Shown here: piece after piece, positions 38,501-50,083 of the stretch
How positions within the stretch are numbered: position 1 is the first letter of the stretch
Layout of the letters: every line of letters starts with the position of its first letter
Source: Hydractinia symbiolongicarpus
Lineage: Eukaryota > Cnidaria > Hydrozoa > Anthoathecata > Hydractiniidae
Length of the DNA: 64,000 bases
Direction: 5' to 3'
Assembly: GCF_029227915.1 (NCBI RefSeq)
Contig: NC_079882.1
Location: 24,743,001-24,807,000 of the forward strand
Notes under the pieces: model-generated
Told to the model about the DNA's origin: nothing
Seen by the model: only the letters and a program-made list of their open reading frames with translations
Database searches by the model: none
Translations under genes and position numbers: made by a program

Positions 38501-41500
38501 TATAGAACAGTCCTATGGAAACAACGTATGGTACTTTAGATCCCCCACTTGGGAAAGTTCGACTATATGTGGCAGCTCTTATTGCCACTGCAGTGAGCGC
38601 TAACACCAAAACAATCAATTCCGCTATAGCAGAGACAGGAACTATAGGCGTCTTACTAGTATGTTAAAAAGTTTTAGCCTTGCAAACATATATTTCTCCT
38701 TCTGCTTCTGACTAATTTCATATTATACTTTCCAGGACCTGTTTTCGCGTTACGAGTGGAACAACTTTCTGCATAGCCATGTACTTCAGTGCATTGCTGC
38801 AATTCTATGTAGTGAAATTAACTGTGAAGATGATAAAGACTATGTTGATCCACTTCTAAAATATGTAAGTCCAATATTTTTTGAAGTAATAAAAAGTGGT
38901 CTTTACTGAAGTTGATTTTTGTTTTTACCTTGATTGATTTTTTTTACAGTTGTTTAATGAGTGCAATGTCATTCAAAGATGCTTGACTCTCTGGGAAGGA
39001 AATGAAATAGCAGAGTAAGTAATTAAATTAAGTAAAGCCAACACAAAGAAAGGTAACAAAATTCTCTTTTTCAAATGTGCATCACGAAGATCAAACACAA
39101 TTCAGTTATTTAAACATGATCATAATAAAAAAAACGTTTGTCTAAAATATTTTGATGGCTTATTTTATTGCTTAAATAAAGAGAGTTTCAACATTAACCT
39201 TACAAAAAAATTCTGGCCATGAAATCAAGACTTTCTAAACTTTTAGTTTTTGGGTGGTTGTCCTAAAAATAATATTTTGTGAAATCAGTGTTCAGTCAGG
39301 GTAAATATTTTTTTTTGCAATTGGATTTTTTGTTATAAAATCTGGTAATGAAAATAATTATACATTTCAAATGGAAATCATATGTGCATTATTAAAGTCA
39401 TGTGCAATCAATTTTTCTAGTTTGGTTAACCCGATTATTGTCCTGTTACAATACATCTATTAAATTGCACGTTATTTTACTACAGGAAAGCTGGACACCA
39501 TCGCAAAGGTTACATGGGCCATCTTACAAAAATAATTAATGAAATCATAAATGCAAAAGAGAGAGGACCGAATAATGAAGTAATAAAAACAATGTACAAT
39601 GGTATGTTACCATGCGTTTATTCGTCCTTTCGGTCTTTTTTTATTTTTATTTTGTTACTGTTTTTAACTGTGATTCTTTATTTTTGTGTAGATTTAGCAG
39701 AAGATACAAGAGAACAATGGAATGAACTGGTTACAGGTTCCTTAGAAGAAACAAATAAAAAGAATCTCTGCTCACCTGTGGTAAAATTCTTCTTTGTGTT
39801 TTAAAACGTAGAGTACTGAGCCTAAACTGGGAAGACTATTTTACTTCACATTTTCAATACATTTTTTCTGTAGTACTTGATGTTATTGAATTCGAGTTTT
39901 GTATTCATATTGTTAGAAATTTATGTTTAAAAAATTCCTTTGTACAATCACACAATGTATATTTGACAACCAGATTGGGGACCATGCTCGGCATTAAAAG
40001 TTAAATATGTATACAATTTCTAGAATTCATTTTCTCATGGTTTCGAAACTGATTCTGATAGCGAAGACTACCGACCAATCAATATATCACAATACGAAGG
40101 CACACTACAGCAGGTTTGTATTAGATTAGGTATTGGCTTTTTTTTACAATGATTTTTTTTGCATGTATGTTGTGCGTCTAATCTGTTATGTTTTGTTCTA
40201 TTTAAGGCTTTCGAAAATTATCAAGTGCAACCGATGACGAATGAGTTTATTGAAACATTTGGATATGATGAAGAGAGTGTCCAACACAATGAAAACGAAA
40301 AGTACGCACTGTTGTATCATGTTTTATGCTAACTTTCTTTAGTCAAACCAGCATCACAAGAATTGAATTAGTATTGACTTGTGTGTAAAATTCACAATTT
40401 TGTCTAGTCGTATCATTTTTTTTTAGAACTCCATTCGATGAGGTTGGTAATATTGATTTCTCAATAAATGCTAATGAAGAATCGGTAAGTGGGGGATTAG
40501 AGTTTCCTCCGTGTGCATAGAAGCAAACCTTGTAGGATTTTTTTTTGTATATAAAGTTTTTTAGCTGTCGAGCAACCTGTCATGCCCTGCGTTTGCATTG
40601 TAGGAAAATGAGAAATTATTTGAAAGCATATGTGAGCAGAAGATACAACCATTTGAAGATAGTGATGACAGCGAAGAAGAGGTTAGAAAAGAATGTGTTT
40701 TTTTTGCTTGTTTGTTTTGTATTTTTTCCTGGTGAATATCCCACTGTTGCATTTCTGGGAGGGCTTTTTGGTGGAGAAGAGATATTAAATTTGTCAGATA
40801 TTAAATAACTTAAGCAAAAATTATAAACGAACACTTACTATTATGTCTGCAGAGACAATTCCATTATTGCTTAGACGAATTAAATTTTCTTTGTTGTGTG
40901 CCTCCACACTGTCTGAATCGGTCCGCTCAAGTGACTTATTTAAAGCTATTCCTATAAGATGGGTGTTGAATTAAAGCAGAGTAGTTGTAATGTTAAACCT
41001 TTTCTCACTTTTAGGATATCTGGGAAGAAAAGCAACTCTCCTTTGCATCTCCTGCCAAACCACGACAGAGGTAAATTTTACACGATTTAATTTAAATGTT
41101 GCTTGAAGGAAACAATAGCTAAAATAATGGCGAGGCTATTTTAAAAATATTATACCTATGTGAAAGGTTTGCCATGCATGAAATACATGCTTTTCTTGCA
41201 TCTTTGTGTTTTTTGCAATTTAGTAAAAATGCAATTAGTAGCGAAAGTGATTCAAGCAGTGATGATGAAAAGTCACCGAAGGAGGAAGATTCAAATAGCC
41301 ATGATGCTTTGCCAGTTACGAAGGATCAAGATGATAAAATGGAAATTGACTCAGGTATGTATTTAAAAATGTATTATATAATTCACATACCAGTTTGGCA
41401 AATTACATTAACATACACCGTAAATAATTCATTCTCATAACCTTTGTGAAAAAAAAATAGAAATACAAACAAAAAATAAAGAAATATAATAGTAAAAATC

Positions 41501-44500
41501 TATCTTTTATGAAATTTCAATATTTTTATCTTCATTTTCATCGTCGTTGTCTTCGTCTATTGTGATAAATTTCATAATCATAGTAAATATCGTTGTTTTT
41601 TGTACCGATCGCGGGGGTGTTTATTGGAACAGGGGCGCTTATTTACAAATATTTCCATAACCAGGGGCGCTTATTGGGCACGGGGTGCTTAATCTGTCAT
41701 TTACGGTAGTCTAGATTTGTTACATCAGTCATATTTTAGGCTAAAAATATTCTGTTTATTGACAATGGCATTCATATTGTGGATTTTGTTTTAGAATGGA
41801 CGGCCAATTTTGACAATGTTGTGATGGATGTGCAGCCGAACACTTCGGATTGGGCAGTAATAGCAACAAGCACTCCAGCCTCACAGTCGTCATCTAGTGA
41901 AAATTTTGCTGATTTTTCTGACATTACGAAGTTCGATATGTGAGTAAAGTACTGTGTGATATTCATTGATGTCTTATTTGATTAAATGTCTCATTTGCTT
42001 GCATTGATATCTCTTGCGTAGCAAACATTTGTAGGCTAAATTAACTTCCCTTTTCCCTTTCTGAAATGAATAGGCTTCAGTGACCAACCCTTTCCAAAAG
42101 AAGGTTTATATTCAAGCGCAAACTTAATTATGAAAACCACCAGAATTGTTCATCAGAACTAGGAAAACTTTACATATAAGTGATAGATTAAATAACTTAA
42201 AGAATCATAGAAAAACTTGTTTTGAATCATATAAAAACTTGTTCTTCTGATCTACCATCTGTTAAGTTACTTAGTCTCTTACTTATAGATAAAGTTTCTT
42301 TTGTTTATCGACAATTGTCTTATATCATCGAGTGTAGGCGACGTGTTGTTTTGAAAGCGAGAGAAAACATCTTTATAGCTTAAATGAAATGTTTTTAGAT
42401 CTGATACCACTTCAGTGAGTTCCCCCATGGCAGTAGACGTTGAAGCCATGCCCAAAACGAATCCAGGCTCTGTTTATGGTAATTATTACGTTAATAGTTT
42501 TACCCTCTTGTTCTGTACATAGATCTGTTTCCAAAAATTTTTATTTTTAAAGAAAGTCTAACCTTAAAATATGCTTATTCTATGCTTAAATATAAATTTG
42601 GTATTTTTGGTGATTTTTTAGACTGTTTTTTAATTAACTTTTTTTGTATATTTTAGAAGTAAAAATGGAAGAAGACAATCCGAGTCAACCAACAGAAAAA
42701 GAGAGGTAAAAAAAATGAATGAAATAATGTTTGTTACTTTTTCTCATTTTTCTTCATTCTATATTTCTTTGCTGTCGTTTTAGCGCTACGCCTGCACAAG
42801 ATGTCCCAACGGTAAATGAAACTATCGTTCCAGAGAAAAGGTATTTTATTCATATCACTAAGAAAAGCAACATTAAAACAAAGTACGTTTTTCTATATGT
42901 TTTAATTTTTCATATTCCAGCGATTTGTCGTTAAAGTCACAAAAACCAGACCTTAAAATAAGTGTGCCATCAGATGCATCAAACTCAACTCTCGACGAGA
43001 AAGTGGTGAGCGTTTTAGCTTTAAAATTTTCCATCAATTTTATCTTCTGCTCCTACAATCAATAATGGTCTCGATGGTGGTTGGTGTCTTTAGATTAGCA
43101 CTCATCAAATTCTACAAATTGTTAACAATTATGTAGATGGGAAGAGTTAATGAATTGTAGGACTAGAAAAAACATGATCTAAAAAGTTCTGTCAAAAAGT
43201 TAAGGCATGGAGCATCCAGTAATATTATTAACCAGTATTTATTCAGTTTTGAATGTAAATTATTGACTCTCCAGCATCTTTCGAGGTGAAAAAAACCTAT
43301 CTCACTCATTTTTTTTTCAAATGTTACTGCACTGGCTGCCGAAATTTCACTCCTCCTTTCAGACATCTTTCTAAAAATACATCTCATTCGAAAAGAATTT
43401 TGAATATATCCGTAAAAAAAGATGAAACATCGAAATTACATTGGCACTGGCAAAATAATCAGCTAAAACAGGCTATAAACAAAAGCTCTATAACGATAGC
43501 CGTATTCTGTGTGTTCGAACAGTAAATAATTTGGTAACAGGCGACCTCGTGGGATTTTCCTACGAGGCAACAACTAGTATAGAATAAAGCTCTGAAGTGG
43601 GTCTGTGAAAAAAAGGAACAGTGCAATCTAGGAATTTTAACCAAAACATATTCGAGATCGTGGTGTAACTCTCAGATGATATTGAGCTGGAAATTGGATT
43701 GCTAGTCTCCTGGTTACTAGGCAATCACGTCTATCATTTTATCAGTCAACATAATTCAATATTTGTTTACAATGAAAAGAAACTCTTCAGAGGAGTTAAT
43801 CATAAAATAAATCGCATCGATTTGGTGCTGTTCTCAAAACTGGAAGTATTATAGTGATTTTTATGAGCTAAAAGTCTTCACTACTTTATATAAGCTAAAG
43901 GTAAAGATTTTATTTATTTTTGCAGGTATATAATTTAACTGAATAGATTTAAACTCTTGCGTTATATACGTGAATTAGGGTATTGAGAATTGTATCGATT
44001 GGCGAATTCGCTTTCAGTTTCTTTTGCAGATTTAAGTATGTTAAGTTGTGCTTTTGATTTGTTTCAGGAACCTCAACGTGGTTCAAACTTGACTACCATA
44101 ACAGTAAAATCTATCCGATCTCCCACGAAACCGAGCGTAACAACGATAAAGATTGCAGAGAAGGTGGACACTGCGAGCAAAAAGTAAGTTGCTTTGGCGA
44201 ATAATTAACGAATCGTCGTAAAGTTGGACATGCTCCAGCTATACTTTAGCGTGCTGTTACGAACGCTTAAAAGAAATGAAATTTCTGATCACTATTATGT
44301 TTTGAAAAATGAAAACAAAGAACAAAGGTTGCGGGGTTAGAGGGGCGGTAGATGGATCTGAAGCCAATGAGAAAACTCCACCCATTATTTCCAATAATAA
44401 TAAAGAAAGCTTACGTTACTAATTTTTCGTTTTGTCTTCTAGAGCAACCGAAAACTCTACTGAGAATTTTAATAGTCACGAAAAAACCTCGCCTGAGAAA

Positions 44501-44659
44501 CTCGATCAGCCAGATGTGCAATCCAGTGATATTGTGATAAACGAAAAACTCGAAGAAAATAAATTAAATATTGCTGCCAATGTAAGCGACCCGAAAAACG
44601 CGTCGAGCGTCTTAACAAACGGACCGACTAGTAGCGGTGAAGAAGTTCGCCACGGGTAA
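29536..44659 (+). CDS. Serine/threonine-protein phosphatase 6 regulatory subunit (SAPS family)
   Basis: Its family (PPP6R1-3 in humans) binds and targets the PP6 catalytic subunit. Exon starts and ends: 29536-29592, 34322-34401, 34665-34751, 35202-35274, 35381-35445, 35535-35583, 36279-36413, 36556-36621, 36700-36809, 38097-38275, 38351-38424, 38506-38658, 38736-38864, 38950-39014, 39486-39601, 39692-39780, 40024-40113, 40207-40301, 40427-40484, 40604-40681, 41015-41070, 41224-41354, 41795-41939, 42399-42478, 42657-42705, 42784-42840, 42921-43005, 44068-44183, 44443-44659. All phases agree, giving 927 residues. The start MFWKF, then [24 protein letters not shown], the [10 protein letters not shown] block and GYMGHLTKI match the SAPS domain in order. 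DIWEEKQ follows an acidic run. The last third is Ser/Glu-rich and probably disordered. AATAAA lies at 44818-44823. The first intron (4.7 kb) is enlarged by transposons. Confidence 0.94.
29718..29965 (+). repeat. Repeat with two TTGCTGACGTCATCAAAATTT units and hairpin tail
   Basis: TTGCTGACGTCATCAAAATT occurs twice, near 29718 and 29870, each with the palindrome TGACGTCA. It is followed at 29920-29965 by the tail AGTGGATTTTTCCACAGG...CGACTAGT of the dispersed hairpin family. It lies in intron 1 of the PP6 subunit gene. The open frame at 29508-29897 runs through it and overlaps the true first exon in another frame; I do not treat it as a gene. Confidence 0.6.
31243..33654 (+). mobile_element. 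piggyBac-family transposon flanked by TTAA
   Basis: The element begins CCCTTCCCG at 31243 and ends CGGGAAGGG at 33654, with TTAA immediately outside at 31239-31242 and 33655-33658. A TTAA target duplication with CCC-starting inverted ends is diagnostic of piggyBac. It is 2412 bp long. A CCCGG-rich subterminal palindrome (CCCGGACTAGTCCGGG, about 31259-31274) lies near the left end. It is inserted in the hAT-like element at 31133-34014, within intron 1 of the PP6 subunit gene. Confidence 0.92.
31480..33210 (+). pseudogene. piggyBac transposase with two in-frame stops
   Basis: The first ATG that fits the frame is at 31480. An acidic, Ser-rich N-terminus (SDSEDED) leads into the DDE-type transposase core. 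The three catalytic acidic positions are present: Asp in [11 protein letters not shown] (near residue 210), Asp in [10 protein letters not shown] (about 291) and Asp in MSGVDSNNQ (about 398). The frame ends at a TAA at 32791-32793 (437 residues). Reading on in the same frame meets a TGA at 32851-32853, then stays open to 33210 and encodes the C-terminal Cys-rich zinc-binding region (SCRVC, CDKC, LCVEPCF). So the DNA-binding tail is cut off from an otherwise intact core, and the copy is probably inactive by itself. Relatives are the PGBD-type transposases. Confidence 0.88.
34796..34838. repeat. 18-bp inverted repeat, 7-nt loop, in a PP6 subunit intron
   Basis: The arms at 34796-34813 and 34821-34838 around AAAACTT differ at two positions, and on the + strand both become G-U pairs. 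As RNA the stem is therefore unbroken. Confidence 0.8.
36915..37105 (+). repeat. Second copy of the AT-rich dispersed repeat body
   Basis: It matches 6685-6870 over its length: TCTAAAATTACTAATGA, TACTTAAATATGACATCATA, AAAAAGACTTGTTAACTAAC and AAGTCCAACATC. The hairpin tail seen at 6870-7050 is absent here. Confidence 0.75.
38276..38350 (+). other. 75-nt in-frame, stop-free intron in the PP6 subunit gene
   Basis: The boundaries GTATGT...ATTTAG are good splice sites and the flanking exons align with SAPS proteins when it is removed. The intron length is a multiple of three and it has no stop in frame, so retention would add 25 residues (with [13 protein letters not shown]) to the SAPS domain. 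Confidence 0.75.
41608..41709. repeat. GGGCGCTTATT repeat
   Basis: GGGGCGCTTATT words occur twice here, with GTGTTTATTGG and GGGTGCTTA variants. An inverted-orientation relative with AAGCGCACCTG words lies at 45811-45930. It is in a PP6 subunit intron. Confidence 0.65.
43490..43580 (+). repeat. Short full copy of the hairpin-tail dispersed repeat
   Basis: It starts GATAGCCGTATTCTGTGTG and ends CTCGTGGGATTTTCCTACGAG...CAACTAGTATAG. At about 90 bases it is the most compact copy and defines both ends of the module. It lies in an intron of the PP6 subunit gene. Confidence 0.75.
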
Positions 44660-46977
44660 GGTTACTGTTTATCATTTCGCCTGTCTTTTGCCTAGTATAA
44701 CCCCTCATGTATACACCTCTTTCAAAAGAAATGATTTTTAATTGTCGGTATTTCATTTGTAGCGATCCAATGACATAAGTAAATCTCCTTAATCCGATGA
44801 CCTTCACAGCCACGGCTAATAAATGATGAATCGAGTGCGTTAATGGGGTTTCGAAAGTTTCTGCAAAGCAACTCGATGAATGCATCCGTATCTAGTTTCA
44901 ATGCAGCAAATCCACGTTTACGGTGACGTTAAAAACTAACCTGGTGAAAAACAGTTAGAGCACTCCTTTGACCTTTTTTTGTTTTGTTTCTTCACACTTT
45001 GATTGGATTTTTACCGATGTTCATTTTCGATTTATCTTCGTGTTACAGTCTCTGCAACATTAACTAATTTGATTTCATTGTATTTTGTAATTGATTAAAC
45101 GGCTAATGTTTTACGTGATGTTCTTACTAAAAGTGAAACGAGAAATTATATTCTTTTTACGTGTTACTCGTGATTTTATATGTATTTGATACACCTTACA
45201 GGTAATCGGTTATATTTATGCAAATATACAAATTAAAAAGGCAACCTCCCCTTTGAGGCTGCTTTTAGTCAATTACTTATCATACAGCCTAATCAACGTG
45301 GGTTCCACTGCCTTGTTCTTATTGATATCATTTAGAATTTAAACGAAAACGCCACTGAAAAATTGTTTTCTAACAGTGTATATTAACTTCATTTGCAAAA
45401 TTTGTATCTTTTAAACTGGTTCATAGTTAGTTAGCGAAAACGTTTAAACTCCTCTGCGCGCCGTAGAATCAACTTTTACATATCGTCGAGATTTTGACAT
45501 GTTTCCTTCGAATTTAGAATATGATTTTCATAGCGAGCTAAATGTTAAAAATACGTGTAATATTTTTTAAGATAAAGTTTTATAAAACAACGAAGAAGTA
45601 TTGTTCTTGTACTCACTTTGAATGCACTGCTTGATGGTTATGTTATTCTGATGCGGACAAGTATTGACAGTTTCTTTCATTTTCCTCTTCTTCGCAAGTG
45701 CGTTATAACATTTTAAAGAAAGAAAAAATGTACAACATACTTTTTAAGAAGAGATATAGTGGATGTAAGCAAAAAGAAGCAGATACTCAAACATACAGGT
45801 TTCACATGGAATACCGTAAAATGGCGAAATCAAGCGCACCTGATTATAAGCGCACCTGTTGCTAAGCGCTCTAAATCCTTACCATAATTTTATTCCTGTT
45901 TATTAACGCACCCTCAGATAAGCGCATATAGGGAAAAGAGATATTTGTTTCACATAAAATGCGAGATTTTTACTGCTTCTTCAATTTTTTCATGGATATA
46001 GTTTTAATGAGTTTTTGCAGCATATATATAATATGTACATGGAAGTTCAATCCCTCCCCCAGGGACCCAAGTGTCTTCAGGAGCACGAGGCCTTTCACCA
46101 GTAACGACTGCTTTCATCCATAAAATTCACCACTCATTCATCATTGGATACAAAATCTTGGCCAAAGCTTCTGGCACTTGTCCTATAAGTTTTTTTTTAA
46201 TTATTCAATTTTCTTTCTTTTTTTCCTTGCACTTTTTTATACTCGTTTATAACTCAAATTTTACCTTTTGTGAAGAACAAGTTGGTTTCATACCTAAGAG
46301 CTTTAAAGTTGTCTATGAATCTTTTTACCACTTTGAAAATTCTTTATTGGCTTTCGAGATACATGCCTTGAAAGTTTATTATGCGGAATTATGACACCAT
46401 AAGTTAAATGCTGAGACACAATTGTTGGTATTAATCATAATCAAGATAACTAAATGTTATTATTCATAGAAATATCTTAAATATATCAAACTTGACAGGT
46501 AAAAACATTTAAATCACCACATAATCTTGACAACCGAACAAGATTTTTCAAAAAAAATAAAAAGAGTCGCCTTCTATGATCCTGGAGTTTTGGTTGTGTC
46601 AATGTCAAAAAGTTGGTCTTTATTCATGTATTATTTGTTTGAATAGCTTCTGTTTGTTTGAATAGGAACAAATCCTTCGACGGGGCGGTGGCGTGGAAGG
46701 GGGTTGTTTGGGAGAGGGTGCCTACTAGGTGAATTGAGAAATGCACGCTAAGCTCGCCCTCTTCAATTCTGGTCTTTAAATTCTTTGGGAGGAGGAGAAA
46801 AGGCGCGTTGAGGTGCGTTTGTTTACATATTTCGGCTACCGGCTTTTTAAAAAATAATCGAGACAATCAAAACAAACCCGGCCTTATGTTGAAGAAGGTA
46901 AATATGTTTTTGTTGTAATCGGATGTGCTAACAACTACGCCCAGCCAGTTACGAATTACATATTGGAAACTAAAAAC
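44660..46977. other. Intergenic region with one dispersed repeat
   Basis: No gene is supportable. A polyadenylation signal for the upstream gene lies at 44818-44823. A GCGCACC-type repeat is at 45811-45930. The frames at 46071-46394 (+) and 46624-46866 (-) are short, low in conserved features and not convincing. Confidence 0.5.
45811..45930. repeat. AAGCGCACCTG repeat, inverted relative of 41608-41709
   Basis: It carries ACCGTAAAATGGCGAAATCA, then AAGCGCACCTGATTATAAGCGCACCTGTTGCTAAGCGC, then TAACGCACCCTCAGATAAGCGCATA in pieces. It is the reverse-orientation counterpart of the GGGCGCTTATT repeat; the shared TTACGGTA/TACCGTAAA end supports one family. Confidence 0.65.
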
Positions 46978-49900
46978 ATGGCTGAAACAGAAAATGCGTT
47001 AAGGGAAGCCTCAAGAAATGGTGATACGACTACAGTAACTAAACTTCTTGCTGATTCTGTGGCTCAAACACCAAATGAGGTATTGGTCTTTTAGTGTTTT
47101 TAATTTATTTATGGTGACAAAGAAACACTGTTAAAGTAACGATAGTTTCTAAAACTAAAATAATAGAATAGTATGTTCTTCCACCTCTTATCCCTATGTA
47201 TAATAGACAAGCTTTAATGTTTATGTTTGATGGGATTCTTGCATCATCAACACTTAAAAGCTGCCTCTACTCAAAAATAAGAAATGGATCGGAATGGCCT
47301 GGACTGATCCAGTACTTTATACCCATGCATTGTTTTGCCTGTTTATTTGCAGAAGATCTTTGAAGAATATAAACAACACTGTGTCATGATAAAACTCATC
47401 TATAGTGTACTTTTTTACCAGTGTACTTTTTTTAATATATAACTTAATATTTGATACTTGATGGATAACTTCTGTTCTTGCATCATTTCACTTATGTAGC
47501 TATACACACCCTGAAAAACTTGAATATATGATATGTCAAAAATTTATCTCAAGCACACTATATTTTTTTTATCTATTTATTCTCACCGTAGTGCAAACAT
47601 ATAATCACAGACTGGTATACAATTTAAGTCTTTGATATGATTTGGGGTAGCAAGCATGCACTAAATATTCTGTTTTTTGTTACCAAACCTTTATAAATGC
47701 AAAGCTAGATACCATTTCACACATATACTGTTTATTCTGTACCAATTATCCATATTTTGCGATATATATGCTTTTTGTTTTTGTAAAATTCAAATTTCTA
47801 CTAAGGTTTTCACTGTGACAGGCATTTTTTACTCCAACAAAAGGTAAAAAACAAATCACATTCATGCCAGGATAGACGACAAAATTCTATGTGCATACAT
47901 TTAGCTGAATTTAAATAGGTAAACTGTGTACTCAATCCAGGTTGGTGATACACCATTGTTACTAGCTACATCCTGTTATATGACTGAACCCAAATATGTA
48001 GAAGTTGTACGGTCACTACTAGATGCTGGGGCTGATATTGATGTAAAAAATAAGGTAAGCAACCATTTTTTGTACTCCAAAATTGATTTTGTTAAATTTC
48101 AGGTCTGGTTACAAGATACATATTGCTGCCTATTATTGCAGCTCATTTTCATAGATTCAATAATATGGAAGTTTACTTAGCATGCAGGAGTGACTCATGA
48201 TTATCTTCATGTTAAAAAATTGATTTCGTAAATGTAGTCAATTAAAATTACCACTTCATTACTCTGTCGCTGAGATCTTATAAAAAAGTTATATAAGTAC
48301 AAGTACCTAATGTTATGTATAACTTATAAGTATTGAAGAAAAGGCTTAAAAGTCTTGTTACATTTAGGAAGGAAATGCTGCAATTCACAATGCTGCATCA
48401 AATGGTAATTTAGAAATAATGGAACTCCTACTTGAACATAATGCGAACATTGAACTTGAAGGAGAGGTAAATTGTTTTTGTTGTTGTTTTGTTTTAGTTG
48501 TAAGGAAAGAAAAAAAAGAAGTAGATATATATTATATAAGAAACAATGGCTTTTGAAGAAGAAATTCGATTAGTCAAAGGATCCATTTCTTATTGGTTTC
48601 TTGTTTTATTGACTCAGGGATTTTAAACTGAGAATGAGATAAATAAGTTTGTTATCGCTGAATAAATAATTTACTGGGTTTCACTGACATGTATGTTCTT
48701 TGAATGACTTAAATATTAGTTTTATCTCTAAGCATTTAAAATATTTTGTCCCTAGTGTCTTGTTGTTTTCTTAAATATTATAGTCTTTAATTAACAACTC
48801 TGTTATGCAATTAGGCTGATAATTTACTGTAATTCAAGTTTTTAAAGAATACACAATCCTATAATTTCTACTTAGAACAATATGGTAGCTTTAGGCGTGG
48901 CAGCCACTAAGAAGCATCATGCAGTTGTAAATATACTTGTCAAGAAACTTGTCGAAGACAAGAAATTCTCCAAAAAACAAGTAGAGGTAAACCATCCTTA
49001 ATTAGTAATCTCTGAAAATCAAGAATTTTAATATACCTGGTTTCTACGTGTGATTTATTTATTTTATACTTTTAACTGTCAAAAAGATTATCTAAAACTG
49101 TTTATAATGCAGCTTTTTTAGTTATTTTAAATATTGTCTCTGTAGTATTATCCTCTAAGCACTCCATGTTAATTTTCTTTGAGAGAAGGTATGGTTTCTA
49201 TTTACTCAATTTAGAGTATTTTGAATGACATCATTTTCGGAATGATTCCCCTGTTTAAATCTTTTTTATTTATTTTAAAAAATATGATTTTATAAGAATT
49301 GTTTAGCTAAAACATAAGATTAAAGATTTTTAACGTCTGTTCAGAATTTGTTTAGTTTTTATCCAGCATCATACCAAGTCATTTTAAAGGATTATTTTGA
49401 CTATCGGTACTTAAGTACTCGCGCGCCGACAGTATTCTCTAGCTTTTACAGTACAGAGATTAGGCTATAGGTAACGAAGCTTAAGCGTTTTCCAGATTTG
49501 CAAACCAGTATGAATCATGCTCACAAGATGAACTATTGGTACAAATAATTCCTTATAAGCATCATTTAGCAGAGGCGAAGGTTTGTTATTATGGCTGGTA
49601 GTTTTTTAAGCTACAAAAAAATTTAATGGTTCTTTAACAACATACTGATTTAAAGCAACATATTTCTGCTATATATTTGATAATGTGCCAAGGCTTCTAT
49701 TGTCAAATATTCTCCAGTTGCCTGATAGAACAATATAAACTACAGTCTATTTTATCATTCAGTGGATGATCAAGGCGGATAATGAGACGCAACAACTTCA
49801 CATCTACAGAGCATTGACCGCCATATTTAAAGAAAAAGTGGCATTGAAGGAGCTTTTAAAGTTTGGAGTAGTTGAGGCAATCTTGACCGGCATGACAAAA

Positions 49901-50083
49901 TTTTCCAAAAAATCTATTCAGACCTCGGGTTTACAACTTCTTCAACAGATAATCGCGTTAGATGAGGGTTTGAAGTTAGTTAAATCCGCAAATATAAAAG
50001 ACAAGGTAAACGAGGCCACTAAAGAACATGCCAGCGACGCTGTGGTACAGCATCTTGTTAACGAAATTGTTACTAAATTGTAA
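46978..50083 (+). CDS. Ankyrin-repeat protein with helical C-terminal region
   Basis: Exons 46978-47079, 47941-48054, 48368-48466, 48876-48986 and 49763-50083 join in phase to 248 residues. Residues 1 to about 140 form roughly four ankyrin repeats, one per exon; the third is the clearest (EGNAAIHNAASNGNLEIMELLLEHNANIE). The second has VGDTPLLLATS and LLDAGADIDVKNK. The last exon encodes about 106 residues predicted to be helical (EKVALKELLKFGVVEAIL, SGLQLLQQIIALDEGLKLV), similar in character to one or two armadillo-type repeats. There is no signal peptide, membrane segment or enzyme motif, so it is probably an intracellular adaptor. I cannot assign an orthologue. AATAAA lies at 50597-50602. 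Confidence 0.85.
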
